The notes under the pieces are model-generated. The model was not told the origin of the DNA. It searched no databases and was given only the letters and a program-made list of their open reading frames with translations. From Gammaproteobacteria bacterium (GTDB lineage Bacteria > Pseudomonadota > Gammaproteobacteria > GRL18), in NCBI GenBank assembly GCA_016744995.1, contig JADGDG010000020.1, positions 1 to 64,000 of the forward strand: 64,000 nucleotides of DNA. The letters are read 5' to 3'. Positions 26,185 through 34,774 of the stretch are shown here, in pieces; the stretch's first letter is position 1, and each line of letters starts with the position of its first letter. The translations under genes were made by a program, and so were the position numbers.

Positions 26185-28504
26185 GAATTTTCATACGACA
26201 TGATGTCCAATACGACAACTGGAACCAGACAATCGATATAATCATCAGCGTGTATACAAGTAAGTAGTGGAAATATATCTGCTTTTGTGGAACATATTGT
26301 GTTCTAACCGGACTTAATAAAAATTGCATCGCAGAAAACACGCTGCCATTTTTAATAATAAATTCTTCGCTGGCAGCTGCCGCAAGAAAATAACTTATGG
26401 GAAGTGAAACTATAAAAAAAATAACATATTTTACTTTTATTTTTTTTGAACCTGTAATAATAGAGCCTAGCAGATTAGTTGTGTAAAACAGTAAAAATAA
26501 TAAACAAAAGATTAATAAGCTGGGCAGCCAGCCACCACCATCACGAAGCAACTCAGTCACATTATCCGTACCTGCGTTAATGATAATGACATAATGACTC
26601 AGCGGGAAGACAATCATTGACAATAGCAGCCAAAGATAGAAAGCTTGCAGCATTCCCTTTTGAGTTCGATTACTTAAGCAAAAAGCACCTGCCAGACACC
26701 ATAGAATTGAGGCCAATAAGATGCTAAAGCGCCCGAAAGATCCCCCATGTTTTACCGTTGATTCCCAGTCCCATGACCAGTGCAGCATGGGATCCCCAGG
26801 AATAGAAATTAATAACAGCATAAAGACAAAAATTGACGTTAGTAGTAATAATGGGTAGATTTTCCACATATATCCCAGTTTATTATGAATATTATTTATA
26901 ATCCATAAAGGAAGTAAGGCACAAGATATTATGCTCAGTGTAAAAATAATGTGTTGAAACATATTAGCAGATGAAAAGAATAGCCCAATATTGTATGGAG
27001 TCTTCTCAAAATGCCCTAATAGATAAATGACTAAAACAAAGCTTACAATCTGAAAAGATATAATGGTAAAAGAAGTGACTTTAAATTGCACTTCTGAGGA
27101 TTCACTTACTTTATTCAGAGCATGTTTATTGATGCTCCTTTCATTTGCTACTTCCCCCCCCATGTGAGTGAAGTAATATTCTATAGAGATATAACCTAAC
27201 CAGACACTAACAAGACCCAAAATAATATCAGTGGTATCAGGACTTCTTTCTGGAATAAGCATTTGACCTGCTTCTATTGTAAAAACCAGAAGCACACTCC
27301 ATAAGACAGTATACAGGCTTATCAATGAGCCTTTCATTAGCAGCAGCTTATGCTTAATGACTCGAAACAAAATGCCTATAGGTGCAAGAAATAAAAGCTT
27401 TTGTGTCACAGTCGTAATAGTTATAAGTGGCGATGAATTCAGGTAGGATAAAAAAGGAATATCATAGATAAAATTTATTCGCCCCAGAACAAACTCTTTT
27501 TGCAGAGTAAATGAAAATGGATACCAAAATACAACAACAACGATAACTGACCATACAACCAGCAGTAGTATTAAATATAGAGGAAAAAAGGAACCAGTGC
27601 CTGTAACAGCTTGAGCTTGTTTTTTTAAAATAAACTTTGAGAAAACAACAGCAGCTGCAGCCCCTAGGATTGCAGTAAGAATATCACTGATATCTGTCAC
27701 TCTCGGAAGAATAAACAGCTGTATACATTCAATTATAATGGCTAATTTAATAGTCCAGAAAAATGCCCCAAGAGGTGTTTTTTGTCGACTTAATATCCAT
27801 AAAAAAGTAACCGGGAACCAAATTAGTATATCCGTAACAACTTGATAAACCATTAGAAAGGGTTCTTTACTATAAAGTAGAAATGGAATTAACTGGATCC
27901 GCCCCTGTACCCATTTATGGTATATTTCTACCGGTGTTGTCACCAGTTCAAGAGGTAAAATATTATAAATAAAGAGACAAACTATATAAATCCATAAGAC
28001 TTTCTCATAAAAATCCCATTTTTCTTTTTTATCGGCCCAGCTTTGGAACCAGAGTGAAATCTGATCGCCTTTAAACAGCCAGATTGATGCACCAATAATA
28101 TTGCCAATGAACTGAGCAATCACATCACTTCTTGACGGTACACGGCTTTTGGTAAAAAGCTGTAGAAACTCAACAGAAAAAGTAATCAATAAACATGCAG
28201 TGATACTGAAGATTATAATAAGTGGCATCTTCACAGATAGATACCGTGAGAATAATGCTGCTAAAGAAAAAGACAGGGGGATGGTAATTAGTATATTGGT
28301 TGCAAAGTCAGAGCGTGATATTTTTACAGGATGCTGTAATATTTCAGAAAACTGCTTAATGGCAAAATCAAAACTAATATTATTAAAATCTAACGGCAGC
28401 AGACTGCCATAAACAATAAAGAATAGAGACAAAGCAAAGAGCAGCCATGAGTATGGCAGGAAAGTCGTTCGTATATCTAGAGGTAAATTACCCTGATTAT
28501 TCAT
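26165..28504 (-). CDS. VanZ-like multi-pass membrane protein, double length
   Basis: A 779-residue protein made almost entirely of membrane segments (about 18-20). VanZ-type features recur: FATNILITIPLSFSLAALF, then SRSDVIAQFIGNIIGASI in the first 150 residues, VTDILIWFPVTFLWI and LPRVTDISDILTAILGAAAA near 220-290, and RSPDTTDIILGLVSVWLGY near 420. The pattern of a phosphate- or ion-like Ser/Asp-x-x-Asp motif followed by a Gly-rich helix thus occurs at least three times. Normal VanZ proteins are 150-200 residues. It is the last gene of the minus-strand exopolysaccharide run, starting one base after the glycosyltransferase stop. VanZ-like proteins are common in XrtA loci, but their job there is unknown. 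Confidence 0.8.
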   Translation of the reverse strand: MNNQGNLPLDIRTTFLPYSWLLFALSLFFIVYGSLLPLDFNNISFDFAIKQFSEILQHPVKISRSDFATNILITIPLSFSLAALFSRYLSVKMPLIIIFSITACLLITFSVEFLQLFTKSRVPSRSDVIAQFIGNIIGASIWLFKGDQISLWFQSWADKKEKWDFYEKVLWIYIVCLFIYNILPLELVTTPVEIYHKWVQGRIQLIPFLLYSKEPFLMVYQVVTDILIWFPVTFLWILSRQKTPLGAFFWTIKLAIIIECIQLFILPRVTDISDILTAILGAAAAVVFSKFILKKQAQAVTGTGSFFPLYLILLLVVWSVIVVVVFWYPFSFTLQKEFVLGRINFIYDIPFLSYLNSSPLITITTVTQKLLFLAPIGILFRVIKHKLLLMKGSLISLYTVLWSVLLVFTIEAGQMLIPERSPDTTDIILGLVSVWLGYISIEYYFTHMGGEVANERSINKHALNKVSESSEVQFKVTSFTIISFQIVSFVLVIYLLGHFEKTPYNIGLFFSSANMFQHIIFTLSIISCALLPLWIINNIHNKLGYMWKIYPLLLLTSIFVFMLLLISIPGDPMLHWSWDWESTVKHGGSFGRFSILLASILWCLAGAFCLSNRTQKGMLQAFYLWLLLSMIVFPLSHYVIIINAGTDNVTELLRDGGGWLPSLLIFCLLFLLFYTTNLLGSIITGSKKIKVKYVIFFIVSLPISYFLAAAASEEFIIKNGSVFSAMQFLLSPVRTQYVPQKQIYFHYLLVYTLMIISIVWFQLSYWTSCRMKILKSDPL

Positions 28505-28505
28505 T

Positions 28506-29618
28506 TTACTCTTTCAAAACTGAACCATATAAGGCTTCAAATTCAGCAATCATATTAGTGACACTAAAAGATTTCTTATATCGTTCTCTGCCCTTTTGTC
28601 CTAATGTGATTTGCTTTTGCTTGTTATTAATCAAGTCCAGACAAGATTTTGTGAGCGCATTAATATCACCACTGGGTATAATTAATCCCGTTTCTTCATT
28701 TTTTACAATTTCTGGATTGCCGCCAACGTCGGTTACAATACAGGGTTTGGAAAAAGACATGGCTTCCAGAAGCGTCATAGAAGTTCCTTCACTTAATGAA
28801 GGCAATAGAAAAATATCCATAATTTTCAGAAGTTTCTGGGGTTCAATAATAAAGCCTGTAAAGATAACTTTATTGACAATGTCTAATTGCTCACATTGCT
28901 GCTTCAGCTCCTGCATAAGAGGGCCATCACCGACAATAAGCAGTCTAGCTTCCGGATATTGCATCACCACACTCTTAAAGGCTGCCAACATCATCTGATG
29001 ATTTTTAATGGGATCCAGCCGGGAGATTGTGCCTAGAACAATATTATTGTCATCAAGGCCTAATTCATTTCTAAGTGTTAAAACATCATAGGTTTTTTTG
29101 CTTAAGTCAGCAATACCATTATAGATCACCTGTATTTGTTTTCCCGGAAGGAACTCATAGCGGATCAAAGCCTCTCTGGTTGCCTCAGAAATTGATGTAA
29201 TACGATCCGTCACCATTGCCAGCACAGGATTGATTATGCGTCTCTTCCAACTGCTGGAATCCGGGTAAAAGCGACCATGCTCGGTAAAGATCACTTTAAC
29301 AGCAGTAAAAAATGATGCCAGAACGCCATAAGAATAAGGGGTATACTGATGGCAATGTAAGATATCAATTTGATTTTCCAGAATGAATTGTCTGATAGCC
29401 CGGAGCAGTGAGAAATCAAAACCCTCCTGACGCTTTAGCTTTGAGACTTTAATGCCTTGTTTAATCAGCTCCTGACCAATCTCACCAATATTATTTTCAA
29501 GACATAAGATAGCAACTTCAAATTTTTCCGGATCGGTATTTTCAACCAGTTGACGGATCACTTGTTCCGTACCGCCTATGGCCATATCATAAGTGACATG
29601 TAAAATTTTAATTTTCAT
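28506..29618 (-). CDS. Glycosyltransferase family 4
   Basis: A 370-residue GT-B enzyme. IKILHVTYDMAIGGTEQVI (about 3-21) is the acceptor-side Gly-rich start, and the donor side shows VLGTISRLDPIKNHQMMLAA, ARLLIVGDGPLMQELK and FLLPSLSEGTSMTLLEAMSF, the last with the two Glu of the E-x7-E motif. The longer frame begins at a TTG (29642); the ATG at 29618 puts the first beta-strand at residue 3, as is normal, and gives an 11-base overlap with the upstream sugar-transferase gene. It ends one base before the VanZ-like gene. It probably adds one sugar to the lipid-linked repeat unit in the cytoplasm. Confidence 0.88.
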   Translation of the reverse strand: MKIKILHVTYDMAIGGTEQVIRQLVENTDPEKFEVAILCLENNIGEIGQELIKQGIKVSKLKRQEGFDFSLLRAIRQFILENQIDILHCHQYTPYSYGVLASFFTAVKVIFTEHGRFYPDSSSWKRRIINPVLAMVTDRITSISEATREALIRYEFLPGKQIQVIYNGIADLSKKTYDVLTLRNELGLDDNNIVLGTISRLDPIKNHQMMLAAFKSVVMQYPEARLLIVGDGPLMQELKQQCEQLDIVNKVIFTGFIIEPQKLLKIMDIFLLPSLSEGTSMTLLEAMSFSKPCIVTDVGGNPEIVKNEETGLIIPSGDINALTKSCLDLINNKQKQITLGQKGRERYKKSFSVTNMIAEFEALYGSVLKE

Positions 29619-30825
29619 TCTTGGCCACAGATTTGTCTTCAATAATTGTTTTTAACGGCTCCAGCACAGCATCCCATTGATATTTATTTTTCACCCACTG
29701 TCGTAAACTCTCACCCAGCTGCAAGGCATTACCCTCTCGGGCTATATCTTGGATGATCTTTACCTGACCATCTACAGAATCTTCAACACAGGCTGCTATC
29801 TCATCATTAATTTCTATACCTTCCATTGCATTCTCAGTCGCGATAACCACTTTGTTCATCGCCATGGCTTCCAGGACTTTATTTTGAATGCCTCGTGCGA
29901 TTCGAAGTGGCGCCACAGATATAAAAGCATGTGCAATATAAGGTCTGACATCATCCACTCTTCCAGTGACAAAGACACCCGCCTGTTGTGCTAGTTTTTG
30001 AACACTTTTTGCTGGATTTGAACCAACGATATAAAACTGATAGTTGTTATCCAGCTGATGTAGTTTTTTAAAGATTGTCTCAGCAAACCAGATAACGGCA
30101 TCACAATTTGCCCAATAATCCATTGCCCCAACAAAGACTAATATCTTTTTATCTATTGGGTAGGGCATCTCATGATCCAGATCTGGATCAAAATAGGCAA
30201 AATCAATGCCATTAGATACTCCGCTTACAGTATTTTTTTGATTATTGATTAACTGTTTAAAATGGGCGGCTTCTTTATTTGAAACAAAAGTACTGGCATC
30301 AAATTTATCGGCAATTTGTTTTTCATAGTGAAACAAATACTCTGCTTCACGTGCATAAATATGCCCCATCAGACCTTTATGTGACTGACTGTATTGCTTC
30401 CATTTATCTGAATCAATATCAATAAAATCCATCACTTTATGTAAGGAGTCTTTCTCCATAACAAATTGCGCCATTGGCGATGAAAAGGCCAGCACGGTTT
30501 TGATATCATTTTCTTTAATAACCTTATCGACCCATTGCTGCATTGTGTTCGATGAATAATAAGGAATTGACAGAGCCTGCCCTGATAAAAAGCCTGTTAA
30601 ACTTTTAATTTTGCAGAGTCTCGGATTAATTTCTTCAAAATGTGACTGTATGCAATAGGAGCTTACTTTTTCCTGATATTGAAGATCTTCCGGAGTATCA
30701 ATAAAGGTGCCCAGATAAATTTCATAAAATTGTGATAAGTAGCGCAATATATTATACGAGCGTATTTTATCGCCTTTATTAGGCGGATAGGGTATGCGAT
30801 GAACAAGGTAAAGTAATGACTTCAT
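29608..30825 (-). CDS. Sugar transferase, PEP-CTERM/EpsH1-associated (TIGR03087-like)
   Basis: A 405-residue GT4-type protein. The opening SLLYLVHRIPYPPNKGDKIR is highly characteristic of the sugar transferase family found with exosortase A (stp1). Further signatures are FIDIDSDKWKQYS, VSNGIDFAYFDPD, ILVFVGAMDYWANCDAV (donor-domain start) and IARGIQNKVLEAMAMNKVV. It begins two bases after the GT2 gene and overlaps the next glycosyltransferase, inside the long exopolysaccharide run. It should extend the repeat unit on its lipid carrier. The length matches the family. Sugar identity is unknown. Confidence 0.9.
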   Translation of the reverse strand: MKSLLYLVHRIPYPPNKGDKIRSYNILRYLSQFYEIYLGTFIDTPEDLQYQEKVSSYCIQSHFEEINPRLCKIKSLTGFLSGQALSIPYYSSNTMQQWVDKVIKENDIKTVLAFSSPMAQFVMEKDSLHKVMDFIDIDSDKWKQYSQSHKGLMGHIYAREAEYLFHYEKQIADKFDASTFVSNKEAAHFKQLINNQKNTVSGVSNGIDFAYFDPDLDHEMPYPIDKKILVFVGAMDYWANCDAVIWFAETIFKKLHQLDNNYQFYIVGSNPAKSVQKLAQQAGVFVTGRVDDVRPYIAHAFISVAPLRIARGIQNKVLEAMAMNKVVIATENAMEGIEINDEIAACVEDSVDGQVKIIQDIAREGNALQLGESLRQWVKNKYQWDAVLEPLKTIIEDKSVAKNEN

Positions 30826-30827
30826 AA

Positions 30828-31769
30828 TTATTTTCTATACTGATTGAGCAGACCTTTAAAAGCAGATACAGTCCGGACCACAAAGTAAATATGGATTAAA
30901 AATTGCAGCTGCATGCTTTCAACTAAAGACAGTTTCTTTTTTAATAATTTAAATGCAACACCTGCTGCTGGCAATAAAAGAGCTATTATTGCCAAAATAC
31001 TAATAAATTTACTTTCAAAAAAAGCTGCCAACAACAGAATCACTGGTATAAAAAAAGCAAAATACACTGGGAATAGCAGACTGGAGAGTTCTGATAATTT
31101 TATGCCATGGCTAAAAACACCATTATAATTGCTAATACCCCGCCAAAATTCTTTTTTGATAAATTGACGAACAGTTTTAGCTTCTCCATAATGAACCACC
31201 TGAATACGATTATCAGATATGATCTGTCCTTTTTCCCCAAGCCTATACGAAAAATCTACATCCTCACAGGTGATCAATGAATCATTAAATCCCCCGATAG
31301 AAAAAAAATCATCTTTACGAACAAAAAGATTCATGGACTCAAGCCAGTCAACACTTATCCGCATTTCCATTTTTTTTCTCAGATTAAACCAGCTTTTTTG
31401 CACCCATGATGCATCTTCGGGCACTCCTGGTGGAGCGCCCCAGGCTGACACCGAGTCATCATCAATATAAGCCAATGCAGAATTCAGCCAGTTTTTCGAT
31501 GCGGTACAGTCCGCATCAATAAAGGCAAGAACACTCCCTGTCGCCTGTTTTGCCCCCAGATTTCTTAAGCCTGAAACATTACACTGCTCATCAACAATAA
31601 CCGTCGCACCATATTCTTCAGCAATGGAACGAGTTTTATCTGTCGAGCCATTATCAATAACAATGACTTCAAATTGATCGGCTGGAAGTGACTGTTGTTT
31701 TATTGATTCCAGACAAGCCGGCAAAAAGATTTCTTCATTGTAGGCTGGTATTATAATGGAAAATTTCAT
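30828..31769 (-). CDS. Glycosyltransferase family 2
   Basis: A 313-residue GT-A enzyme: MKFSIIIPAYNEEIFLPACL at the start, VIVIDNGSTDKTRSIA, and VLAFIDADCTASKNWL with the metal-binding Asp motif, then a QxxRW-like region and two or three C-terminal membrane helices (about 235-285). The ATG at 31769 overlaps the amidotransferase stop as ATGA, so the two are coupled; a start at 31790 would add seven residues with no ribosome site. The membrane helices place it at the inner face of the cytoplasmic membrane. It is part of the exopolysaccharide run. Donor and linkage are unknown. Confidence 0.9.
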   Translation of the reverse strand: MKFSIIIPAYNEEIFLPACLESIKQQSLPADQFEVIVIDNGSTDKTRSIAEEYGATVIVDEQCNVSGLRNLGAKQATGSVLAFIDADCTASKNWLNSALAYIDDDSVSAWGAPPGVPEDASWVQKSWFNLRKKMEMRISVDWLESMNLFVRKDDFFSIGGFNDSLITCEDVDFSYRLGEKGQIISDNRIQVVHYGEAKTVRQFIKKEFWRGISNYNGVFSHGIKLSELSSLLFPVYFAFFIPVILLLAAFFESKFISILAIIALLLPAAGVAFKLLKKKLSLVESMQLQFLIHIYFVVRTVSAFKGLLNQYRK

Positions 31770-33646
31770 TGCATATACTCTTGAAACCATAATTCAAACA
31801 TCAGACAGCTCCACAAAATAGTGGAATAATCTCTGTTGCCAGCTTGATGAGTCTCCCATATATTTTTCAGCTCTTTTATTTGAAAGTAGTTTGCCAGGCC
31901 GCTGTCAGCCTGAAAGAGTTTTGTCTCTGCAAAGTCTTTAATCTCAGTTCTGAACCAGTCCGCAAGGGGCACAGAAAAGCCCATTTTTTTTCTGTATAAA
32001 ATATCTGACGGCAGCATCGCTTTGAAGCTTTCTTTTAAAATATACTTTTTTTCACCATGATGCAATTTTAAGTTTGGAGGTATTTGGGCGGCATATTCAA
32101 CAATATTATAATCTAATATCGGTGCTCTGACTTCCAGAGAATTTGCCATACTCATTCGATCCACTTTAACTAAAATATCACCTGGCAGGTATGTTTTTAT
32201 ATCTGTATACAGAATTTTAGATAGATGATCATCTGTATCTGCCTGGTGATAATAGGATTCAGTGATTGCTGAAGGGTGATAATCTTGCAAATTAGTTTTT
32301 AACTGCTGATTGGCCAGCTGATCCCATAATTTATCGGTACAAAATGAGTTACTCAAAAAGAAACCATGTTCTGGTGTTTTACTCAGTGTATCCAGTAATG
32401 TACATCCCTTTCTAAAGAGCACATTATTTTGAGTGGATAACAACTGAGCCATTGGCTGAAATAATGTATTGCGAATAAAGGCCGGAAATAAATTTCTCAA
32501 ACGATTTTCAAAATTATCCACACTGTATTTTTCATAGCCGGCAAAATTTTCATCACCACCATCTCCGGCAATGGCTACTGTCACTTCCTGTCTAGCCAAT
32601 TTGGAAACATAGTAAGTGGGTATCAGAGAAGGATCGGCAAAGGGTTCATCAAAATAGGAAACAATATCTTCTATGTGTGCCGCGACATTTTCTTTAACAG
32701 TCAGTTCATGGTGATCCGTAGAAAATTTCCCGGCAATAAGCTTTGCATACTGAACTTCATCATATTTTTTTGAATCAAAACCAATAGAGCAAGTTGTCAC
32801 TGGCTTTGAGCTATTTTCAGCCATCAGCCCAACCACTGCACTGGAATCAACCCCGCCACTTAAAAAAGCCCCCAGAGGGACATCACTGATCATACGCCGT
32901 TGGGTACTTTCTCTTAATTGATTCAGCAGTTTTTCGGAAGTTTCCTGTTGTGAGCGCGCAGAGACATCCTTGAATGAAACATCCCAATATTGTTTTTCTT
33001 TGATGCCATCTCTGGAAACAATCATCCAGCAGCCCGGTTTGAGCTTATGAATATTTTTAAAAATTGTTTTAGGATCCGGTATATATTGATAGGTAAAATA
33101 ATCATAGAGGGCATCCAATTGTATTTCTCTGGGAATATTGTCTACCTGCAAAATTGCTTTTATTTCAGAAGCAAAAACAATATCCTGACCATCGGAATAA
33201 TAATACAGTGGTTTTTTACCGATTCGATCCCTTGCTAAAAAAAGTTCTTTTTTTATATTATCCCAAAGCGCGATGGCAAACATACCATTTAATCGGCTGA
33301 TACATTCAGCGCCATATTCCTGATACAGGCCTAAAATAACTTCAGTGTCTGTATGGGAGCTGAATGTATATCCTTTTGCCTGAAGCTCCTTACGCAGCTC
33401 TGGAAAATTATATATCTCACCATTAAAAACAATACTATAATTGTTGTCTTGTGAAAACATGGGCTGATTTCCAGAAGAAGACAGATCGATAATACTCAAA
33501 CGCTGGTGGCAGAGGCCAACATTATCATTGAGGTAGATCCCTCTGGCATCCGGCCCTCTATGCCTGATGACATGGCCCATTTTTTCCAGGGTGGATTGAT
33601 CACCAAAGGGGTTAAAAAAACGTGTAAAGCCTGCTATTCCACACAT
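31766..33646 (-). CDS. XrtA-system amidotransferase, asparagine synthetase B type
   Basis: A 626-residue class II glutamine amidotransferase. MCGIAGFTR places the nucleophile at Cys2, and RHRGPDA, FNGEIYNFPELR and SHTDTEVIL complete the glutaminase domain. SGGVDSSAV (about 263-271) is the intact ATP pyrophosphatase loop, and SLEVRAPILDYNIVEYAAQ follows in the synthase domain. The length fits the exosortase A amidotransferase 1 family (TIGR03108). Such enzymes probably amidate a uronic acid of the exopolysaccharide, and the epimerase of this operon looks specific for a uronate sugar, which would agree. It overlaps the upstream glycosyltransferase by 13 bases and the downstream GT2 by four. Plain asparagine synthesis is a less likely alternative. 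Confidence 0.92.
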   Translation of the reverse strand: MCGIAGFTRFFNPFGDQSTLEKMGHVIRHRGPDARGIYLNDNVGLCHQRLSIIDLSSSGNQPMFSQDNNYSIVFNGEIYNFPELRKELQAKGYTFSSHTDTEVILGLYQEYGAECISRLNGMFAIALWDNIKKELFLARDRIGKKPLYYYSDGQDIVFASEIKAILQVDNIPREIQLDALYDYFTYQYIPDPKTIFKNIHKLKPGCWMIVSRDGIKEKQYWDVSFKDVSARSQQETSEKLLNQLRESTQRRMISDVPLGAFLSGGVDSSAVVGLMAENSSKPVTTCSIGFDSKKYDEVQYAKLIAGKFSTDHHELTVKENVAAHIEDIVSYFDEPFADPSLIPTYYVSKLARQEVTVAIAGDGGDENFAGYEKYSVDNFENRLRNLFPAFIRNTLFQPMAQLLSTQNNVLFRKGCTLLDTLSKTPEHGFFLSNSFCTDKLWDQLANQQLKTNLQDYHPSAITESYYHQADTDDHLSKILYTDIKTYLPGDILVKVDRMSMANSLEVRAPILDYNIVEYAAQIPPNLKLHHGEKKYILKESFKAMLPSDILYRKKMGFSVPLADWFRTEIKDFAETKLFQADSGLANYFQIKELKNIWETHQAGNRDYSTILWSCLMFELWFQEYMQ

Positions 33647-34764
33647 AGCAAATCACTGAACAGTTCAAAATATTCTCTGGCCATACGCTGACCAGAGTAT
33701 TTTTCCACCACAAATTGTCTTGATGCTTGTGCCAGTTTTTGGGAATAACTGACATCATTGAGTAGTGTGTCCCAGTATTGTGCAAGTGTTTCTTTATCAC
33801 CAAAAGGAGCTAACAAGCCAGTTTCTTTATGAGTGATCAACTGATCAATTCCGGGAATATTATAAGCAGCCACAGGGATCTCCATCGCACAGGCTTCCAT
33901 TAAACAGCGAGGAATACCTTCATCTTCTGAAGTCATAACAAACAGGTCGAGATCCTTTAATCGATCCAGTCGATCATTGCGAAATCCTAAAAACTTAATA
34001 TCTTTTGCTGAAGGCAATGAAAGTGCATATTTTTCAAGTTCTTCCCGGCTTCCACCATCCCCTAATAAAAGAAATTCCATATTGTTATTTTTAATCCATA
34101 ATTGATTAAAAATATCGATAGCATCTTTAATGTTTTTCCTGGGGATCATCTGACCAATAAAACCAATTTGTTTCTTTTGCTCACCTTTGGCTTTCATTTC
34201 AGTTTTTGTTTTTTGAGCTAAAAATTCATCCACTTCAGTTAAATCAACTGCATTTCTAATATAGACACGTTTTTTTTCTGCTACGCCGTATTCAGTGACT
34301 TCATCTAATAATTGCTTTGATAGGGGTACTACCTTATCAAAATAGCGTAGGCTGAATGCTCCCAGCCAGGTAAAAGCTCGGAGCTTAAGTTCTTTTGAGG
34401 TACCAAAACCATGAGGTGTTGCGACACATTTAATGCCAGCTTTCTTTGCTGCTAATAAGCCAATGATATCAGACTTGTAGCCATGAGTATGAATAATATC
34501 AATCTGTTGTTGTTTAATCAGTGCGGCTAATTTTTTAATTACTGAGCGGTCAAAACGCCCACTCATAGGAATTTCATGAGCCTCAAGTTTTTCTGGAAAT
34601 TGCTTCACAATTTCAAGATTTTGGTTTTCTGACTCCTGTGTCACAGCAAGTTCATGTATCACTTGCTCAGGATCACTATTATTAACTAAGGCTAAAATCC
34701 AGCGCTCGGCACCATAAAATCCAGTTGGACAGATAAACTGCAGCACTTTAATTTTTTCTTTCAT
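33634..34764 (-). CDS. Glycosyltransferase family 4
   Basis: A 376-residue GT-B enzyme. The start IKVLQFICPTGFYGAERWIL has the Gly-rich acceptor loop. HTHGYKSDIIGLLAAKKAG, KQIGFIGQMIPRKNIKDAID, FLLLGDGGSREELEKYAL and MTSEDEGIPRCLMEACAMEI (E-x7-E) follow in the expected order. Its stop lies 13 bases inside the amidotransferase gene, and it begins ten bases after the RIFT-barrel gene. It should act in repeat-unit assembly at the cytoplasmic side. It resembles other exosortase-linked GT4 proteins, but I cannot name the subfamily. Confidence 0.88.
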   Translation of the reverse strand: MKEKIKVLQFICPTGFYGAERWILALVNNSDPEQVIHELAVTQESENQNLEIVKQFPEKLEAHEIPMSGRFDRSVIKKLAALIKQQQIDIIHTHGYKSDIIGLLAAKKAGIKCVATPHGFGTSKELKLRAFTWLGAFSLRYFDKVVPLSKQLLDEVTEYGVAEKKRVYIRNAVDLTEVDEFLAQKTKTEMKAKGEQKKQIGFIGQMIPRKNIKDAIDIFNQLWIKNNNMEFLLLGDGGSREELEKYALSLPSAKDIKFLGFRNDRLDRLKDLDLFVMTSEDEGIPRCLMEACAMEIPVAAYNIPGIDQLITHKETGLLAPFGDKETLAQYWDTLLNDVSYSQKLAQASRQFVVEKYSGQRMAREYFELFSDLLCVE

Positions 34765-34774
34765 AGTAAACCTG

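Noticed and set aside
28447..28998. Plus-strand open frame of 183 codons
   Set aside because: It is antisense to a clear GT4 gene and the VanZ start, and the sequence is low-complexity Ser/Ile/Leu without a known domain.
29619..29642. Eight-residue longer start of the GT4 gene from a TTG
   Set aside because: The ATG at 29618 places the first beta-strand at the normal distance from the N-terminus, and the TTG has no ribosome site.
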